Numbered from the stretch's first letter, positions 1-11,137 are shown. The stretch: DNA of 33,458 nucleotides from Oscillospiraceae bacterium (GCA_015067185.1 SVMZ01000035.1:1-33458); one strand, 5' to 3'. Program-made: numbers and translations. Notes: generated from the sequence alone by a model not told the origin.

Positions 1-306
1 TTTGACAGAGAAACCGGAGAACTGATAGAAAACACAGCACTGCTGACCTGTACACCGGAAGAAGCGATAGAGAAGATTATGGATATAACGGGCATAGAAG
101 ATGAGACACTGAGAAAAGAGATGGCAGAAGCTTTTGCACCGGAACGGCTTGTCTTTTCGCCCGATGGTATGTATGTTGTTTTTGAAGACGGAACACTGCC
201 GAGTGAGGAATTTGGAAGCTGGTGGATCGATGTGCCATATGATGAGAAGGTTTTGGAAGTGCTGAATGACTGGGCGATTCCGGCAAATACAGCGTATGCA
301 GGATGA
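1..306 (+). CDS. 3' end of a protein, possibly RsiV/DUF3298-like (5' truncated)
   Basis: The reading frame is open from base 1, so the gene begins outside the window and only about 101 C-terminal residues are seen. The segment from about residue 75 on (LVFSPDGMYVVFEDG, then SEEFGSWWIDVPYDE) follows the pattern 'F-x-DG-hydrophobic-F ... G-x-x-x-hydrophobic-PY' seen at the C-terminus of DUF3298 domains. These occur in anti-sigma factor RsiV and related extracytoplasmic proteins. The match is by eye and short. The strong hairpin at 348-392 follows the stop codon and probably ends this transcript. Function is not certain without the N-terminus. Confidence 0.6.
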   Translation, partial: FDRETGELIENTALLTCTPEEAIEKIMDITGIEDETLRKEMAEAFAPERLVFSPDGMYVVFEDGTLPSEEFGSWWIDVPYDEKVLEVLNDWAIPANTAYAG

Positions 307-347
307 ATTTTTCCACAGTTAGTTTGGTTTCGGTGGAAAACTTTTAA

Positions 348-392
348 CCTCCGCAGATTCAACAGGATTTAATCCTTTTGAATCTGCGGAGG
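348..392. terminator. Strong, probably bidirectional rho-independent terminator
   Basis: A perfect 15-bp stem (348-362 with 378-392) encloses a 15-nt loop that itself contains a small inverted repeat (aggat/atcct). It is followed by TTTTAT on the plus strand. On the minus strand it is followed by a T-rich TTAAAAGTTTT tract. It lies between the convergent ends of the gene stopping at 306 (plus) and the GH2 gene stopping at 423 (minus), so it can serve both. Confidence 0.9.
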
Positions 393-422
393 TTTTATAT
401 GGTGTCAGATGAATGGTGAAAG

Positions 423-2180
423 TTATTTGATGGAATGGAAGACATCAGACATTGCCTTGAAGGGCTTTTCTTTAATCTTCCTGTCTACCGTGACAATGCC
501 GTAGGGACCATAGGGCTCAGCCATGGACCAATGGTGATAATAATCAGCCCAGCACCAAAGAACAAGGCCGCGGATCTCTTCAATGCTGAGGAAAGCTTTG
601 CAGACACATTCAATGTATTCAGCATGATGGTCTTCGCTCTCGTAGTAGTTGCCGTTGAGACCGTAGATGCTGCGTCCGCCGAATTCGGTCATAACGATGG
701 GGCGATCGGGATAGAGATCACGGATATAAGACATCAGTTTGACGGTAGCATCATAGACCTTGGTGGGGAATTCTTCCCGGGTCAATGCTCTTTCATCAAA
801 GGCGCACAGCATGCCGGGATAGGCGTTGTAACCGATGAAGTCGCAGTAATCAAGAATGTTGGAATCTTCCGGCATATGACAAACGACAGTGGTGACCAGG
901 CGGCCGGGGTTATAGGAACGCATTCTGGCAGCAAGGTAACGGAACATCTCTTCACCGGGCTTACGCATATATAGGCATTCGTTGGATGTGCTCCACACCA
1001 CCCAGGAGGGATGATTGCAGAAGAAACGGAAGGTAGTGTCAAGGTTGACGGTGGCGATCTCTTTCAGACTTTCCCAGTTGTCTTCGGATTTGGTGGGGCC
1101 GGGATGTGCAGGCTGGGTTTCTTCGTCATCATTGGCGGGGTTCCACCAGTTAAGAGGAACTTCCAGCATATACATAATGCCGATTTCGTCGGCAATTCTG
1201 TAGGTAGCGGGATCCTGCTCATAGTGAGTACGGACAAAGTTCATGCCGCACTTTTTCATCATCAGCAAGTCTTCACGAATTTTATCTTCGGGGACAGAGG
1301 GACCATAGGGATCATATTCATCATAGCGGTTGGCACCCTTGATGAAGAGTTCTTCGCCGTTAAGAAGAAGCTTGGTTCCGCAGCATTCGATGGTACGGAA
1401 ACCGATGCGCTCAACTTTGGTGGAAACAACTGTACCGCATTTGGCTGTGAGGACGGCGGTGAGATCATACAGAGCAGGGGTATCCGGGCACCAGGGCGTG
1501 ATATCGGAAGCTTTCAGGGCAAGATTGATGACAGCAACAGCACCTGCTTTGCAGCAGACATCGGCGAAGACCTTTTCTCCGGCAAGATCAATGCTGACAG
1601 CACCGCAGAAATCTTCTGTGCTGTTGTTGGTGACTTCAACCGCAATGTTGGCTTCGCCGGTATATTCGGTTTTGGCAAAGATGTGGGAGATGCGGACGGT
1701 GGGAAGGGCATTGAGGTAGACCTTGTGGATAAGACCGCCGTAAAGGATCCATTCAATTACCTGACCTCCGGTGAGGTGATGAATTCCCTTGTGACGGTTA
1801 TCCACACGGATAGCAAAGGTATTTTCACCGTCAACCAGGAGGTTTTCAATATCGACCTGAGCAGGGAGATATCTCTGCAGGGATTCTGCAGCTTTCTGAC
1901 CGTTTACCCAGATATCAAACAAACCGCCTACGCCATCAAAATCAAGGAAATGTCTGACGGCATCATTTTTGGTCAGGTTTACCTTCAGTCTATACCAGCC
2001 GACGGCACTGACATGATGCAGTGCAAGATCATACTGATCCCAGGCCTTGCCGGCAGGAATTTCAGTAAGCTCGCTGTCATCGTATTCCGGAAGATGAAAA
2101 CCAAGACGTTCACCCTGATCAAACAGGTCAAGTGCAAACTTCCAAAGAGGAAGCTCATATTTGGTGCCAAAGCTGTTCAT
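423..2180 (-). CDS. Glycoside hydrolase family 2 enzyme (beta-glucuronidase/beta-galactosidase type, 585 aa)
   Basis: This is a short GH2 glycosidase, predicted to hydrolyse a terminal beta-linked sugar by the retaining mechanism. The domain order is a sugar-binding jelly-roll (about 15-160), an immunoglobulin-like domain (about 160-265) and a TIM barrel (about 270-585). The acid/base is E401 in WSTSNE and the nucleophile is E499 in PIVMTEFGG. RTHYEQD and WNP in the barrel also fit the family. At 585 residues it is close to beta-glucuronidase length and lacks the C-terminal domains of LacZ. The exact substrate cannot be read. No signal peptide is present, so it should act in the cytoplasm on imported sugars. 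The ATG at 2180 has an AGGAGG site 6-7 nt upstream. It appears to be a single-gene unit ending at the terminator at 348-392. Confidence 0.93.
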   Translation of the reverse strand: MNSFGTKYELPLWKFALDLFDQGERLGFHLPEYDDSELTEIPAGKAWDQYDLALHHVSAVGWYRLKVNLTKNDAVRHFLDFDGVGGLFDIWVNGQKAAESLQRYLPAQVDIENLLVDGENTFAIRVDNRHKGIHHLTGGQVIEWILYGGLIHKVYLNALPTVRISHIFAKTEYTGEANIAVEVTNNSTEDFCGAVSIDLAGEKVFADVCCKAGAVAVINLALKASDITPWCPDTPALYDLTAVLTAKCGTVVSTKVERIGFRTIECCGTKLLLNGEELFIKGANRYDEYDPYGPSVPEDKIREDLLMMKKCGMNFVRTHYEQDPATYRIADEIGIMYMLEVPLNWWNPANDDEETQPAHPGPTKSEDNWESLKEIATVNLDTTFRFFCNHPSWVVWSTSNECLYMRKPGEEMFRYLAARMRSYNPGRLVTTVVCHMPEDSNILDYCDFIGYNAYPGMLCAFDERALTREEFPTKVYDATVKLMSYIRDLYPDRPIVMTEFGGRSIYGLNGNYYESEDHHAEYIECVCKAFLSIEEIRGLVLWCWADYYHHWSMAEPYGPYGIVTVDRKIKEKPFKAMSDVFHSIK

Positions 2181-2212
2181 GAAAAAACCTCCTGAAAATA
2201 TGATTTATAAAA

Positions 2213-2241
2213 ATTATAACATACAGGTTTTAGAGGCACAA
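2213..2241 (-). promoter_or_regulatory. Candidate promoter of the short GH2 gene
   Basis: On the minus strand TTGTGC (2236-2241) and a perfect TATAAT (2213-2218) are separated by 17 bp. The -35 is weak (three of six). It sits about 30 nt upstream of the ATG at 2180. Confidence 0.5.
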
Positions 2242-2317
2242 GAGAAAGCAATAATCAAATTTAGAGATTACAATAATCATTTTCTGTTTTACTTATCTTT
2301 TTTTGCTTATAAAGCGG

Positions 2318-2725
2318 TTACCCAAAGATAAGCCGATAAGCGGTATACAGCATAAAAACGGAAAAAATTCGTTTGAGCCATTTGGGTGAAATTTTTTTGA
2401 GTAAAGCCGCCCCCATTACGGCACCGAGGATGCCTCCGGGAATATAAAAAGCAACATCATTGAGTGCAACATTGCCGTTGGAAAGGTGCATGATCGCACT
2501 GAAAAGGCTCAGCGCAAAAATCAATGCGATAGACGTTGCGTGGGCGGTTTGTGCGGCAGAATTTTTGTCTGGGTTTGTTCCGGCGGCAGCATGATCGGTG
2601 TGCAGATTGCATTTTTTCAGAAGCAACACGGCGGCCATACCTCCTCCCGCACCAAACAGACCGTTCAAAAATCCAGTGATCATTCCTGTTCCTGCCAACA
2701 AAAGCAGGCGAAGATGTTTTTTCAT
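2318..2725 (-). CDS. Half-size TauE/SafE-family permease (135 aa)
   Basis: This is a small membrane protein of the TauE/SafE (DUF81) family, proposed to export sulfite or organosulfonates or to move related anions. The diagnostic glycine-rich stretch GFLNGLFGAGGGM is at about residues 14-26. Hydrophobic segments follow near 50-65, 83-103 and 110-125. Family members are usually about 250 residues with two such repeats; this is a single repeat and no partner is visible nearby. I start it at the ATG at 2725, which follows CCGGAGGAAGTATT. The longer frame reaching 2893 would run into the end of tcdA and has no ribosome binding site. It lies about 100 nt downstream of tcdA on the same strand and may be co-transcribed. 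Substrate unknown. Confidence 0.8.
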   Translation of the reverse strand: MKKHLRLLLLAGTGMITGFLNGLFGAGGGMAAVLLLKKCNLHTDHAAAGTNPDKNSAAQTAHATSIALIFALSLFSAIMHLSNGNVALNDVAFYIPGGILGAVMGAALLKKISPKWLKRIFSVFMLYTAYRLIFG

Positions 2726-2828
2726 AATACTTCCTCCGGTCAACAACGAGTTTGAAAAGGCATGACCCGTAAGATAAGTATCTGCATGATTGTGCTGCAA
2801 ATTCATATTTGGGTGAGGAGGAAGAAAA

Positions 2829-3548
2829 TTACAATCCAAGGAGCAGGCGGACGGCGGTAGCAGCCATCGTGGAGCCGGCGGCGCAGGGAACAAAAGCCAT
2901 GCTGGCAGGAGGATGTCTGCCGTTCAGAGTTGTGTTTGTGACAGGTTCCAACGGGAGCTCTGTGCTGTAGACAACGATAGGGGAGGGGATTTCTCTTTTG
3001 GTGAGTTCACGGCGCATCACTCTGGCAAGGGAGCAGCCGCAGCCGGCTGTATCGGATATTCTGCCTACCCGCAGCAGCTCCGGATGAAGGCGGTTTCCGG
3101 TGCCCATGCAGCTGATCAGGGGAATATTTGCTTCGGAACAGAGTTTGGCAACCGCAAGTTTTGCAGTAACGGTGTCGATGGCATCCAACACCACATCCGG
3201 CTGCCACTCCCGGATGAAATCTATGTTTTCGGAGAGCAGAAACTCATTGGAGCCTGTAATATCAATATCGGGATTGATATTTTTAAAACGCGCTTGGGCA
3301 ATTTGGATTTTGGGTTCACCCACAGTATCGCGGAGGGCAATTAATTGTCGGTTGAGGTTACTGATATCTATACAGTCGGAATCCACCAGAAGCATACTGC
3401 CGATGCCGGAACGGCACAGGGATTCTGCGGCAAAAGCCCCGACACCGCCAAGACCGAGTACTGCGATGCGGGCGCAGCAGAGTTTCTGCAGATTTTCATT
3501 TCCAACCATGCGTTCCACTCTGGAAAGCCATTCGGACAACTGAATCAC
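2829..3548 (-). CDS. tcdA: tRNA threonylcarbamoyladenosine dehydratase (TcdA/CsdL, YrvM-like)
   Basis: This is a ThiF/MoeB/E1-like enzyme that uses ATP to cyclise N6-threonylcarbamoyladenosine at tRNA position 37 to its cyclic form. Visible signs are the nucleotide-binding GLGGVG (32-37), acidic D56, the DISNLNRQ segment (61-68) and LARVMRREL near residue 175, which is characteristic of the TcdA branch. Length (239 aa) is normal. The start is GTG at 3548, with AAGGAA very close. TTG at 3539 has better spacing from the same site and is a real alternative. The gene follows 6S RNA, as I recall for bsrA and yrvM in Bacillus subtilis. This supports both calls. Confidence 0.93.
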   Translation of the reverse strand: MIQLSEWLSRVERMVGNENLQKLCCARIAVLGLGGVGAFAAESLCRSGIGSMLLVDSDCIDISNLNRQLIALRDTVGEPKIQIAQARFKNINPDIDITGSNEFLLSENIDFIREWQPDVVLDAIDTVTAKLAVAKLCSEANIPLISCMGTGNRLHPELLRVGRISDTAGCGCSLARVMRRELTKREIPSPIVVYSTELPLEPVTNTTLNGRHPPASMAFVPCAAGSTMAATAVRLLLGL

Positions 3549-3552
3549 TTCC

Positions 3553-3588
3553 TTTACAAAAACAAGACCGAAAAGACGGTGTTGTAAA
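3553..3588 (-). other. Possible hairpin in the tcdA leader
   Basis: The segment just upstream of tcdA has 7-nt complementary arms (3553-3559 and 3582-3588) around a smaller 4-bp stem (accg/cggt). The inner edge of the outer stem touches the AAGGAA ribosome binding site. It could limit translation or simply be chance in a T-rich leader. Low confidence. Confidence 0.25.
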
Positions 3589-3591
3589 AAT

Positions 3592-3622
3592 AAAACGCCG
3601 CTTCCGTAGGAAGCGGCGTTTA
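3592..3622 (-). terminator. Rho-independent terminator of 6S RNA
   Basis: On the minus strand there is a GC-rich stem (aacgccgcttcc paired with ggaagcggcgtt around a TACG-type loop), followed directly by TTATTTTT. It lies just after the 3' side of the 6S closing stem and before tcdA. Confidence 0.9.
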
Positions 3623-3629
3623 TCTTCTT

Positions 3630-3828
3630 TTCCCCGCTTTGCCGAAAAGCCCCAGTTAGAACCCCTGTTGATCACAAGGACGGGTAAGACAGCCTTGCTG
3701 TTTCGCGCTCCCTTCGTCCAAATCACGCTAAACGTGTCCGGGAGGTCTGCAGTCCGCAGCCAGAGCTGAATCCCTATTCAAACTACTTAGAGGATTAAAA
3801 ATGTGAGCAAATTCTCGAACAAAGCAGG
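3630..3828 (-). ncRNA. ssrS: 6S RNA (RNA polymerase regulator)
   Basis: 6S RNA mimics an open promoter and sequesters housekeeping RNA polymerase in stationary phase. On the minus strand the two ends of this about 195-nt element pair as a closing stem: CCTGCTTTG (3820-3828) with CAAAGCGGG (3632-3641, one G-U). Internal blocks AAGTAGTTTGAATAGGGATT and GTGATCAACAGGGGTTCTAA match my memory of conserved segments flanking the central bubble in Bacillota 6S RNAs. A terminal hairpin arm (GGACG ... CGTCC) lies between them. Length, terminator and position upstream of tcdA (as for bsrA-yrvM in Bacillus) all fit. Ends are estimated; the true 5' end may differ by several bases. A covariance search with Rfam RF00013 would settle it. 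Confidence 0.8.
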
Positions 3829-3860
3829 TAGTACAAACTTTTGGTTAAATGAGGTAACGA

Positions 3861-4166
3861 TTATTCTTCTTCAAACTCGTACATATCCTCAAGGCGATCC
3901 ATGAAGATATCGGAAACATCGTCAAACTCATCGTCATCTTCAATGGCAACGAGGAATTCTTCACCATCTTCTTCGACAACTTTCAGAATAACCAGCTCTC
4001 CGTCAGCATCATCGAGATTGTTTTCATCAACAACAGGAATCAGAGCGAGATAAGTTGTATCATCTTTATCCAATGTATCTACGACTTCAAATTCATGTTC
4101 GACGCCTTCTTCGTCAACGAGAGAGAGAATATCGGGACCAAAATCCATATCTTTATTTTCCGGCAT
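3861..4166 (-). CDS. DUF1292 family protein (YrzB-like)
   Basis: A 101-residue, extremely acidic protein of the DUF1292 family, widespread in Bacillota and of unknown function. The pattern DIxSLVDEEGVEHEFEVVD near the N-terminus, followed by LALIPVVDE and a block of hydrophobic strands ending in a run of Asp/Glu, is typical. The start at 4166 has AAAGGGTG 8 nt upstream and a good promoter at 4205-4233. In many Bacillota this family lies beside ruvX/yrrK and mltG. Here it stands alone between lacZ and 6S RNA, with no obvious terminator between its stop codon and 6S RNA. Confidence 0.88.
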   Translation of the reverse strand: MPENKDMDFGPDILSLVDEEGVEHEFEVVDTLDKDDTTYLALIPVVDENNLDDADGELVILKVVEEDGEEFLVAIEDDDEFDDVSDIFMDRLEDMYEFEEE

Positions 4167-4204
4167 TGGTTAGCACCCTTTCATTATGTCTTGTTACTGA
4201 CTAT

Positions 4205-4233
4205 ATGATATAATATTTTGCTCTAAAAGTCAA
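4205..4233 (-). promoter_or_regulatory. Promoter of the DUF1292 gene
   Basis: On the minus strand TTGACT (4228-4233), a 17-bp spacer and TATCAT (4205-4210) form a good sigma-A type promoter about 38 nt upstream of the ATG at 4166. Confidence 0.7.
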
Positions 4234-4301
4234 TAAATATTATGTCGACACGGCGGATATTTTTCAAGGATATCCACAGTACAGGTCAGTGAATAAAGGT
4301 T

Positions 4302-7421
<3,120 letters not shown>

Positions 7422-7433
7422 TCATCTGTTTAT

Positions 7434-7462
7434 AGTCTATCACAGCGTTTTAAAATTGTAAA
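7434..7462 (-). promoter_or_regulatory. Candidate lacZ promoter
   Basis: On the minus strand TTTACA (7457-7462) and TAGACT (7434-7439) are 17 bp apart, about 46 nt upstream of the lacZ ATG. The -10 is imperfect. No clear operator dyad is visible beside it. Confidence 0.45.
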
Positions 7463-7522
7463 GCACAAGATGATGAGGAAGTATGTAAAAATGTTTCATG
7501 GAATTTTGGGGAATAAATAAAA

Positions 7523-7552
7523 TCCCCTGCCAATATTTCTAAAGGCAGAGGA
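7523..7552 (-). terminator. Terminator after the guaB-Gfo/Idh-DUF1848 genes
   Basis: On the minus strand a 9-bp stem (7544-7552 with 7523-7531, one G-U pair in the RNA) is followed by TTTTATTTATT. It starts 13 nt after the stop codon of the DUF1848 gene and lies upstream of the lacZ promoter. Confidence 0.8.
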
Positions 7553-7564
7553 AAGAAATAGCTG

Positions 7565-8500
7565 TCAAAACAGGCTGAGCTGTCCGCTTTTATAGGATTC
7601 AGAGGGCTTATCTATAATGACTTCGCCGTCACGGACAGAGCCGATGATCAATTCACTGGAAGGATCATGGGCATGATAACGTGTCTGTACAGAGGAGGGG
7701 AGGCCGGTGGCATAGCAATAAACACAGCCGTTGATACAGGAATGATAAGCACCGATATCAATACTCTTGTAGCAGCCGCAGCCATCCCGTTGGTTTTTCT
7801 CCGGGGGAATATCCAGCGTACATCCGCAAATTTCTTCAATGCGGGAACGGGAGATACAGGAGGAATGCTCAATACCATAAGAGGAAAGATCAACGGATTC
7901 ACAGCAGGTGACAGCGTGCAGGCCATATTCCGCTGCGGTTTTGCCGATGAATTCTGCCAACGCGGAGATTTCATCCGCGGCAAGTTCGCGGATGACAGGA
8001 CTTTTTATTTTGGGGTAAAGATCCACAAAGCTGATGACAACCGTATCGGTGTATTTTTCAGTCGATGCAAAGCGATCGCACAGCCGTGTGAATTGTTCGT
8101 GGTGATAGTCGATGGAGATGTTTTCATTGAGGATGATCGGATCATAACGCCAGACAACACGGTTGCTGCCAACACGTCGGGACAGCTGGATAAACGTGTC
8201 TTCGATTTCAGCTTTCGGACGCAGATTTGTCTCCAGATCAGAGCCGTAAGGGGTGACAGTAAACTGGAAGTAATATTGATAGCCGAGGGAATCCAGTTCG
8301 TCAAGATACGGCATCAGGTTAAGGGGATCTTTTGTCCAAAATACGATGCAGTCCACCGTATCGGGAGAAAGAGAAACACGGTAAAGCTGAGAATGGTTTA
8401 CAGGATTGCGGGTCAGAACCTGACCTGCGCGGATTCGGTTCATAAACCATTCCGAATAATGACAGGGGATATCTGTGCGCCTGGAAGCAGAAATGATCAT
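7565..8500 (-). CDS. DUF1848 family protein with C-terminal CX3CX2C motif
   Basis: A 311-residue protein of the DUF1848 family, whose members begin with ISASRRTDIP and contain VFWTKDP. The biochemical role is unknown. It is cysteine-rich in the second half: C215, C225, C227, C241, C243 and then C255-ING-C259-VY-C262. The last is exactly the radical SAM iron-sulfur spacing CX3CX2C, but it sits near the C-terminus instead of the N-terminus. This suggests an iron-sulfur protein and possibly a rearranged radical SAM enzyme; that is inference. The ATG at 8500 has a weak GGACGGTG upstream. The gene lies 49 nt after the Gfo/Idh gene on the same strand with no terminator between them, and a terminator follows. 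It is probably the last gene of the guaB operon. Confidence 0.85.
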   Translation of the reverse strand: MIISASRRTDIPCHYSEWFMNRIRAGQVLTRNPVNHSQLYRVSLSPDTVDCIVFWTKDPLNLMPYLDELDSLGYQYYFQFTVTPYGSDLETNLRPKAEIEDTFIQLSRRVGSNRVVWRYDPIILNENISIDYHHEQFTRLCDRFASTEKYTDTVVISFVDLYPKIKSPVIRELAADEISALAEFIGKTAAEYGLHAVTCCESVDLSSYGIEHSSCISRSRIEEICGCTLDIPPEKNQRDGCGCYKSIDIGAYHSCINGCVYCYATGLPSSVQTRYHAHDPSSELIIGSVRDGEVIIDKPSESYKSGQLSLF

Positions 8501-8549
8501 ACTGCATCACCGTCCGTTATAATATGCTGCAGGAAAGGCGGCCGTATTC

Positions 8550-9530
8550 TTATTCGAAGGGATATTTTACACCAAGCTGAGTTCGGAGAGAATCACAGAG
8601 CTCAGCAAGGGCAATGGATTCGTCCAGTGTCATCAGGGGAGATTCTGTCAAAGAATTTGCAAGACACTCGTGTACATGCTCGATTTCAAACTGATAACCT
8701 TCTCCGGGGAAGTGGAGGGAGGTGATCGGTTCAGTCCTGTCATTACGGATTAAGGTGGCGCTTCGTGCCCTCCAAAACTGGGAATCCACTTCAATGCGTC
8801 CTTCAGAGCCATAAATGACAGCATCCTGACGAGAGTTAAGGGCAATGGAGGAGAAGAGGGTTGCAAGTTCTCCTCCAGGATATTTAAGAATAAAGGAGGC
8901 GGATTCGTCAACGCCGCTTTCACAGAGGGTACCCAGAGCGGTAAACTCTGCAGGAAGGGAGCCGAACATCATGTTGGCATAAGCCAGCGGATAGACGCCG
9001 ACATCGAGAACAGAACCGCCTGCATCTTCAGGCTTGTAGAGACGATCGGAGGGATCGCCGGTACCGCGGAAAGCAAAGTCTGCCGTCATCATAAGCGGTT
9101 TGCCAATGGCGCCGGCTTCGATCAGGGACTTTATTTTGCGGTTGACGGGGAAGAAGCGGGTCCACATAGCCTCCATCAGGAAAACATTGTTTTTACGGGC
9201 GCATTCAACAAGTTCTCTTGTCTGTATGGCATTAGGTGTCATGGGCTTTTCGCAGAGGACGGGAATGCCGGCATTCAGGCAGGCTTTGGCAAACTGCAGG
9301 TGGGTGGGATGTGTGGTGGCAATGTAAGCCACATCCACCTCGCCGCAGCTGAGAAAGTCATCCAGCGAGTCGGTGACTCTGCCGACAGAATAGTTTTTAA
9401 CAGCATCCAATCCTTTTTGGAGATTGCGTGCATATACCACAGAGACAGAAGCATCTTCATAAGCGGTGATGCCTGTCATAAAACGATGGATAATACGACC
9501 AGCGCCGATAAAACCCCAACGAAGCTTCAT
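8550..9530 (-). CDS. Gfo/Idh/MocA family NAD(P)-dependent oxidoreductase
   Basis: A 326-residue dehydrogenase with an N-terminal Rossmann fold (WGFIGAGRI, residues 5-13) that binds NAD(P). The family's EKP motif is at residues 94-96 and the DVGVYPL segment at 176-182. Members oxidise sugars, inositols, dihydrodiols or other cyclic alcohols. The LMEAMWTRFFP and GGSVLDVGVYPL segments resemble the trans-1,2-dihydrobenzene-1,2-diol dehydrogenase-like subgroup, so the true substrate is likely a sugar but unknown. The start at 9530 has GAGGAATTCACC upstream. It begins 39 nt after guaB ends with no terminator between them, and it is probably co-transcribed with guaB and the DUF1848 gene. Confidence 0.93.
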   Translation of the reverse strand: MKLRWGFIGAGRIIHRFMTGITAYEDASVSVVYARNLQKGLDAVKNYSVGRVTDSLDDFLSCGEVDVAYIATTHPTHLQFAKACLNAGIPVLCEKPMTPNAIQTRELVECARKNNVFLMEAMWTRFFPVNRKIKSLIEAGAIGKPLMMTADFAFRGTGDPSDRLYKPEDAGGSVLDVGVYPLAYANMMFGSLPAEFTALGTLCESGVDESASFILKYPGGELATLFSSIALNSRQDAVIYGSEGRIEVDSQFWRARSATLIRNDRTEPITSLHFPGEGYQFEIEHVHECLANSLTESPLMTLDESIALAELCDSLRTQLGVKYPFE

Positions 9531-9569
9531 GGTGAATTCCTCCGTCTCAGTTATGATTTGTAAAACAAG

Positions 9570-11075
9570 TTATATTCTGTTGCCGGATTTTTCTTTGAGA
9601 ATAACGTCATGTGCGCCGCCTTCAACAATGCTGGTGGCAGAGACGAGGGTCAGCTTGGCATCTCTCTGGAAATCGGGAATGTTAAGAGAACCGCAGTTGC
9701 ACATGGTGGAACGGACCTTGCTGAGGGTGAGAGTGACGTTGTCTTTCAGGCTGCCGGCATAGGGAACATAAGAATCAACGCCTTCTTCGAAGGAGAGACC
9801 GGTTTTGCCGCCGAGGTCATAGCGCTGCCAGTTGCGTGCACGGTTGGAGCCTTCACCCCAGTATTCCTTTACATAGCTGCCGTTGATATTGAGCTTGTTT
9901 GTGGGAGATTCATCAAAACGGGCAAAGTATCTGCCGAGCATGATGAAGTCTGCGCCCATGGCAAGAGCAAGGGTAATGTGGTGGTCATATACGATGCCGC
10001 CGTCAGAGCAGATGGGAACATAGATGCCGGTTTCTTCATAGTATTCGTCACGGGCTTTGGCAACTTCAATCAGGGCGGTAGCCTGTCCGCGGCCGATACC
10101 TTTCTGCTCACGGGTGATGCAGATGGAGCCGCCGCCGATTCCGACTTTTATAAAATCTGCGCCGCATTCTGCGAGGAAACGGAAGCCTTCAGCATCAACA
10201 ACGTTGCCGGCACCGCATTTAACGGTATCACCGTATTTTTCACGGACAAATTCGAGGGTTCTCTTCTGCCATTCGGAGAAGCCTTCGGAGGAGTCGATGC
10301 ACAGAACATCTGCGCCGGCCTCTACGAGAGCAGGAATACGCTCAGCATAGTCGCGGGTATTGATACCGGCACCAACACGGTAGCGCTTGTTGGCATCAAG
10401 GAGCTCAGTGGGATTTTCTTTATGGGTGTCGTAGTCCTTACGGAATACCATGGCAGCGAGCGTGCCGTCATCGTTGATGATGGGGAGAGCGTTGAGTTTG
10501 TGATCCCAGATGATATCGTTGGCTTCTTTCAGGGAGATGCCGACCTTGGCATAAATAAGAGAGGAGAAGGGAGTCATGAACTCACTTACCTTGGTATCGA
10601 GGGACATGCGGGAGAGACGATAGTCACGGCTGGTGATAATGCCTGCCAGTTTACCGTTGGGGCTTCCGTCTTCTGTTACGGCAATGGTGGAGTGACCGGT
10701 TTTTTTCTTGAGTTCAACAACATCACCGAGGGTAGCATCGGGACGGATGTTGGAGTCGCTGGTAACAAAGCCTGCCTTATAATTTTTAACACGGCTGACC
10801 ATAGCGGCTTCGTCTTCAATGGACTGGGAACCGTAAATAAAAGAGAGACCGCCTTCACGGGCCAGAGCCAAAGCCATCTTATCATCAGAGACAGACTGCA
10901 TGATGGCGGAAACGAGAGGGATGTTGAGTTTCAGGGAGCACTCTTCGCCCTTCTTGAATTTGACAATAGGTGTGGAAAGATCAACGCGACTGGGGATGCA
11001 TTCCGCAGAAGAATATCCGGGTACAAGAAGATACTCGTTAAAAGTGCGGGACGGTTCATTAAAGTAAAAAGCCAT
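9570..11075 (-). CDS. guaB: IMP dehydrogenase, Tritrichomonas-like type (501 aa)
   Basis: This enzyme oxidises IMP to XMP with NAD, the committed step of guanine nucleotide synthesis. A beta/alpha barrel is interrupted by two CBS domains (about residues 100-220). The catalytic loop [12 protein letters not shown] carries C319 and the mobile flap [19 protein letters not shown] carries R418-Y419. [12 protein letters not shown] follows. The C-terminus [14 protein letters not shown] is not the standard one. I start at ATG 11075, 6 nt after GGAGGAGAG; the TTG at 11081 abuts the site. With this start the catalytic residues have the same numbers as published for Tritrichomonas foetus IMPDH (Cys319, Arg418, Tyr419), and the sequence matches that protein as I recall it. 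A promoter lies at 11138-11166. No guanine riboswitch is visible. Confidence 0.96.
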   Translation of the reverse strand: MAFYFNEPSRTFNEYLLVPGYSSAECIPSRVDLSTPIVKFKKGEECSLKLNIPLVSAIMQSVSDDKMALALAREGGLSFIYGSQSIEDEAAMVSRVKNYKAGFVTSDSNIRPDATLGDVVELKKKTGHSTIAVTEDGSPNGKLAGIITSRDYRLSRMSLDTKVSEFMTPFSSLIYAKVGISLKEANDIIWDHKLNALPIINDDGTLAAMVFRKDYDTHKENPTELLDANKRYRVGAGINTRDYAERIPALVEAGADVLCIDSSEGFSEWQKRTLEFVREKYGDTVKCGAGNVVDAEGFRFLAECGADFIKVGIGGGSICITREQKGIGRGQATALIEVAKARDEYYEETGIYVPICSDGGIVYDHHITLALAMGADFIMLGRYFARFDESPTNKLNINGSYVKEYWGEGSNRARNWQRYDLGGKTGLSFEEGVDSYVPYAGSLKDNVTLTLSKVRSTMCNCGSLNIPDFQRDAKLTLVSATSIVEGGAHDVILKEKSGNRI

Positions 11076-11137
11076 AATCAACTCTCCTCCGTTAACAGAT
11101 AATATTTGAAAATATGTTTTGATAAAAAATTATCTTT

